DNA from: Lachnospiraceae bacterium
GTDB lineage: Bacteria > Bacillota > Clostridia > Lachnospirales > Lachnospiraceae
DNA length: 6,557 nucleotides
Reading direction: 5' to 3'
Assembly: GCA_017443685.1 (NCBI GenBank)
Contig: JAFSYD010000323.1
Coordinates: 1 to 6,557, forward strand
Position numbers and translations under genes: made by a program. The notes under the pieces were generated by a model. The model was not told the DNA's origin. It did not search any database and saw only the letters and a program-made list of their open reading frames with translations. Shown piece by piece: positions 6,510-6,557 of this stretch (positions within the stretch are counted from its first letter, which is position 1; the number at the start of each line of letters is the position of its first letter).

Positions 6510-6557
6510 GGCATCATACATCCTTTCTTTTTTTTTTCCCATAGACTATACATCTTA

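Overview
The window reads as chromosomal DNA from a motile, low-to-moderate-GC Firmicute, most likely a Clostridia/Lachnospiraceae-type bacterium. The evidence is strong AGGAGG-type Shine-Dalgarno sites, Gram-positive style lipoproteins (lipobox cysteines at residues 26 and 20), receptors with Firmicute-type signalling tails, and two small proteins (a Lys/Ala-rich protein with a DUF6465-like C-terminus, and a small acidic protein) that I associate with Lachnospiraceae. The family placement is from memory and was not searched. All seven supported genes lie on the minus strand, so transcription runs from high to low coordinates. No gap between genes exceeds 190 bases. I see no rRNA, tRNA, CRISPR array, insertion sequence or phage gene.

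Right end (about 5272-6557): a small acidic protein and a lipoprotein related to PpiC/SurA/PrsA-type peptidyl-prolyl isomerases overlap by one base (TGATG), so they are probably translationally coupled. The lipoprotein appears to lack the conserved histidines of active parvulins.

Middle (4542-5185): a monocistronic unit with a good sigma-A-like promoter (TAGACT, 16 bases, TATAAT), a 158-residue protein with a histone-H1-like Lys/Ala/Pro tail and a compact C-terminal domain, and a clear intrinsic terminator with a 12-bp stem and a run of eight T.

Left part (1-4532): a chemosensory operon. It encodes a 679-residue dCache/HAMP methyl-accepting chemotaxis protein, a sugar-type periplasmic-binding lipoprotein, a second 390-residue chemotaxis receptor with two membrane segments but no visible sensor or HAMP domain, and an uncharacterised protein that runs off the window edge. 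Gaps are 7, 22 and 3 bases, and no ABC permease or ATPase gene lies between them. A weak sigma-28-like site and an extended -10 site precede the operon. The simplest reading is a dedicated binding protein that presents a ligand to a neighbouring receptor, comparable in layout to LuxP/LuxQ or RbsB/Trg, but with output to chemotaxis. This is the most interesting system in the window. Three start sites are placed downstream of the longest possible open frame because the Shine-Dalgarno sites demand it: 4448, 5084 and 6509.
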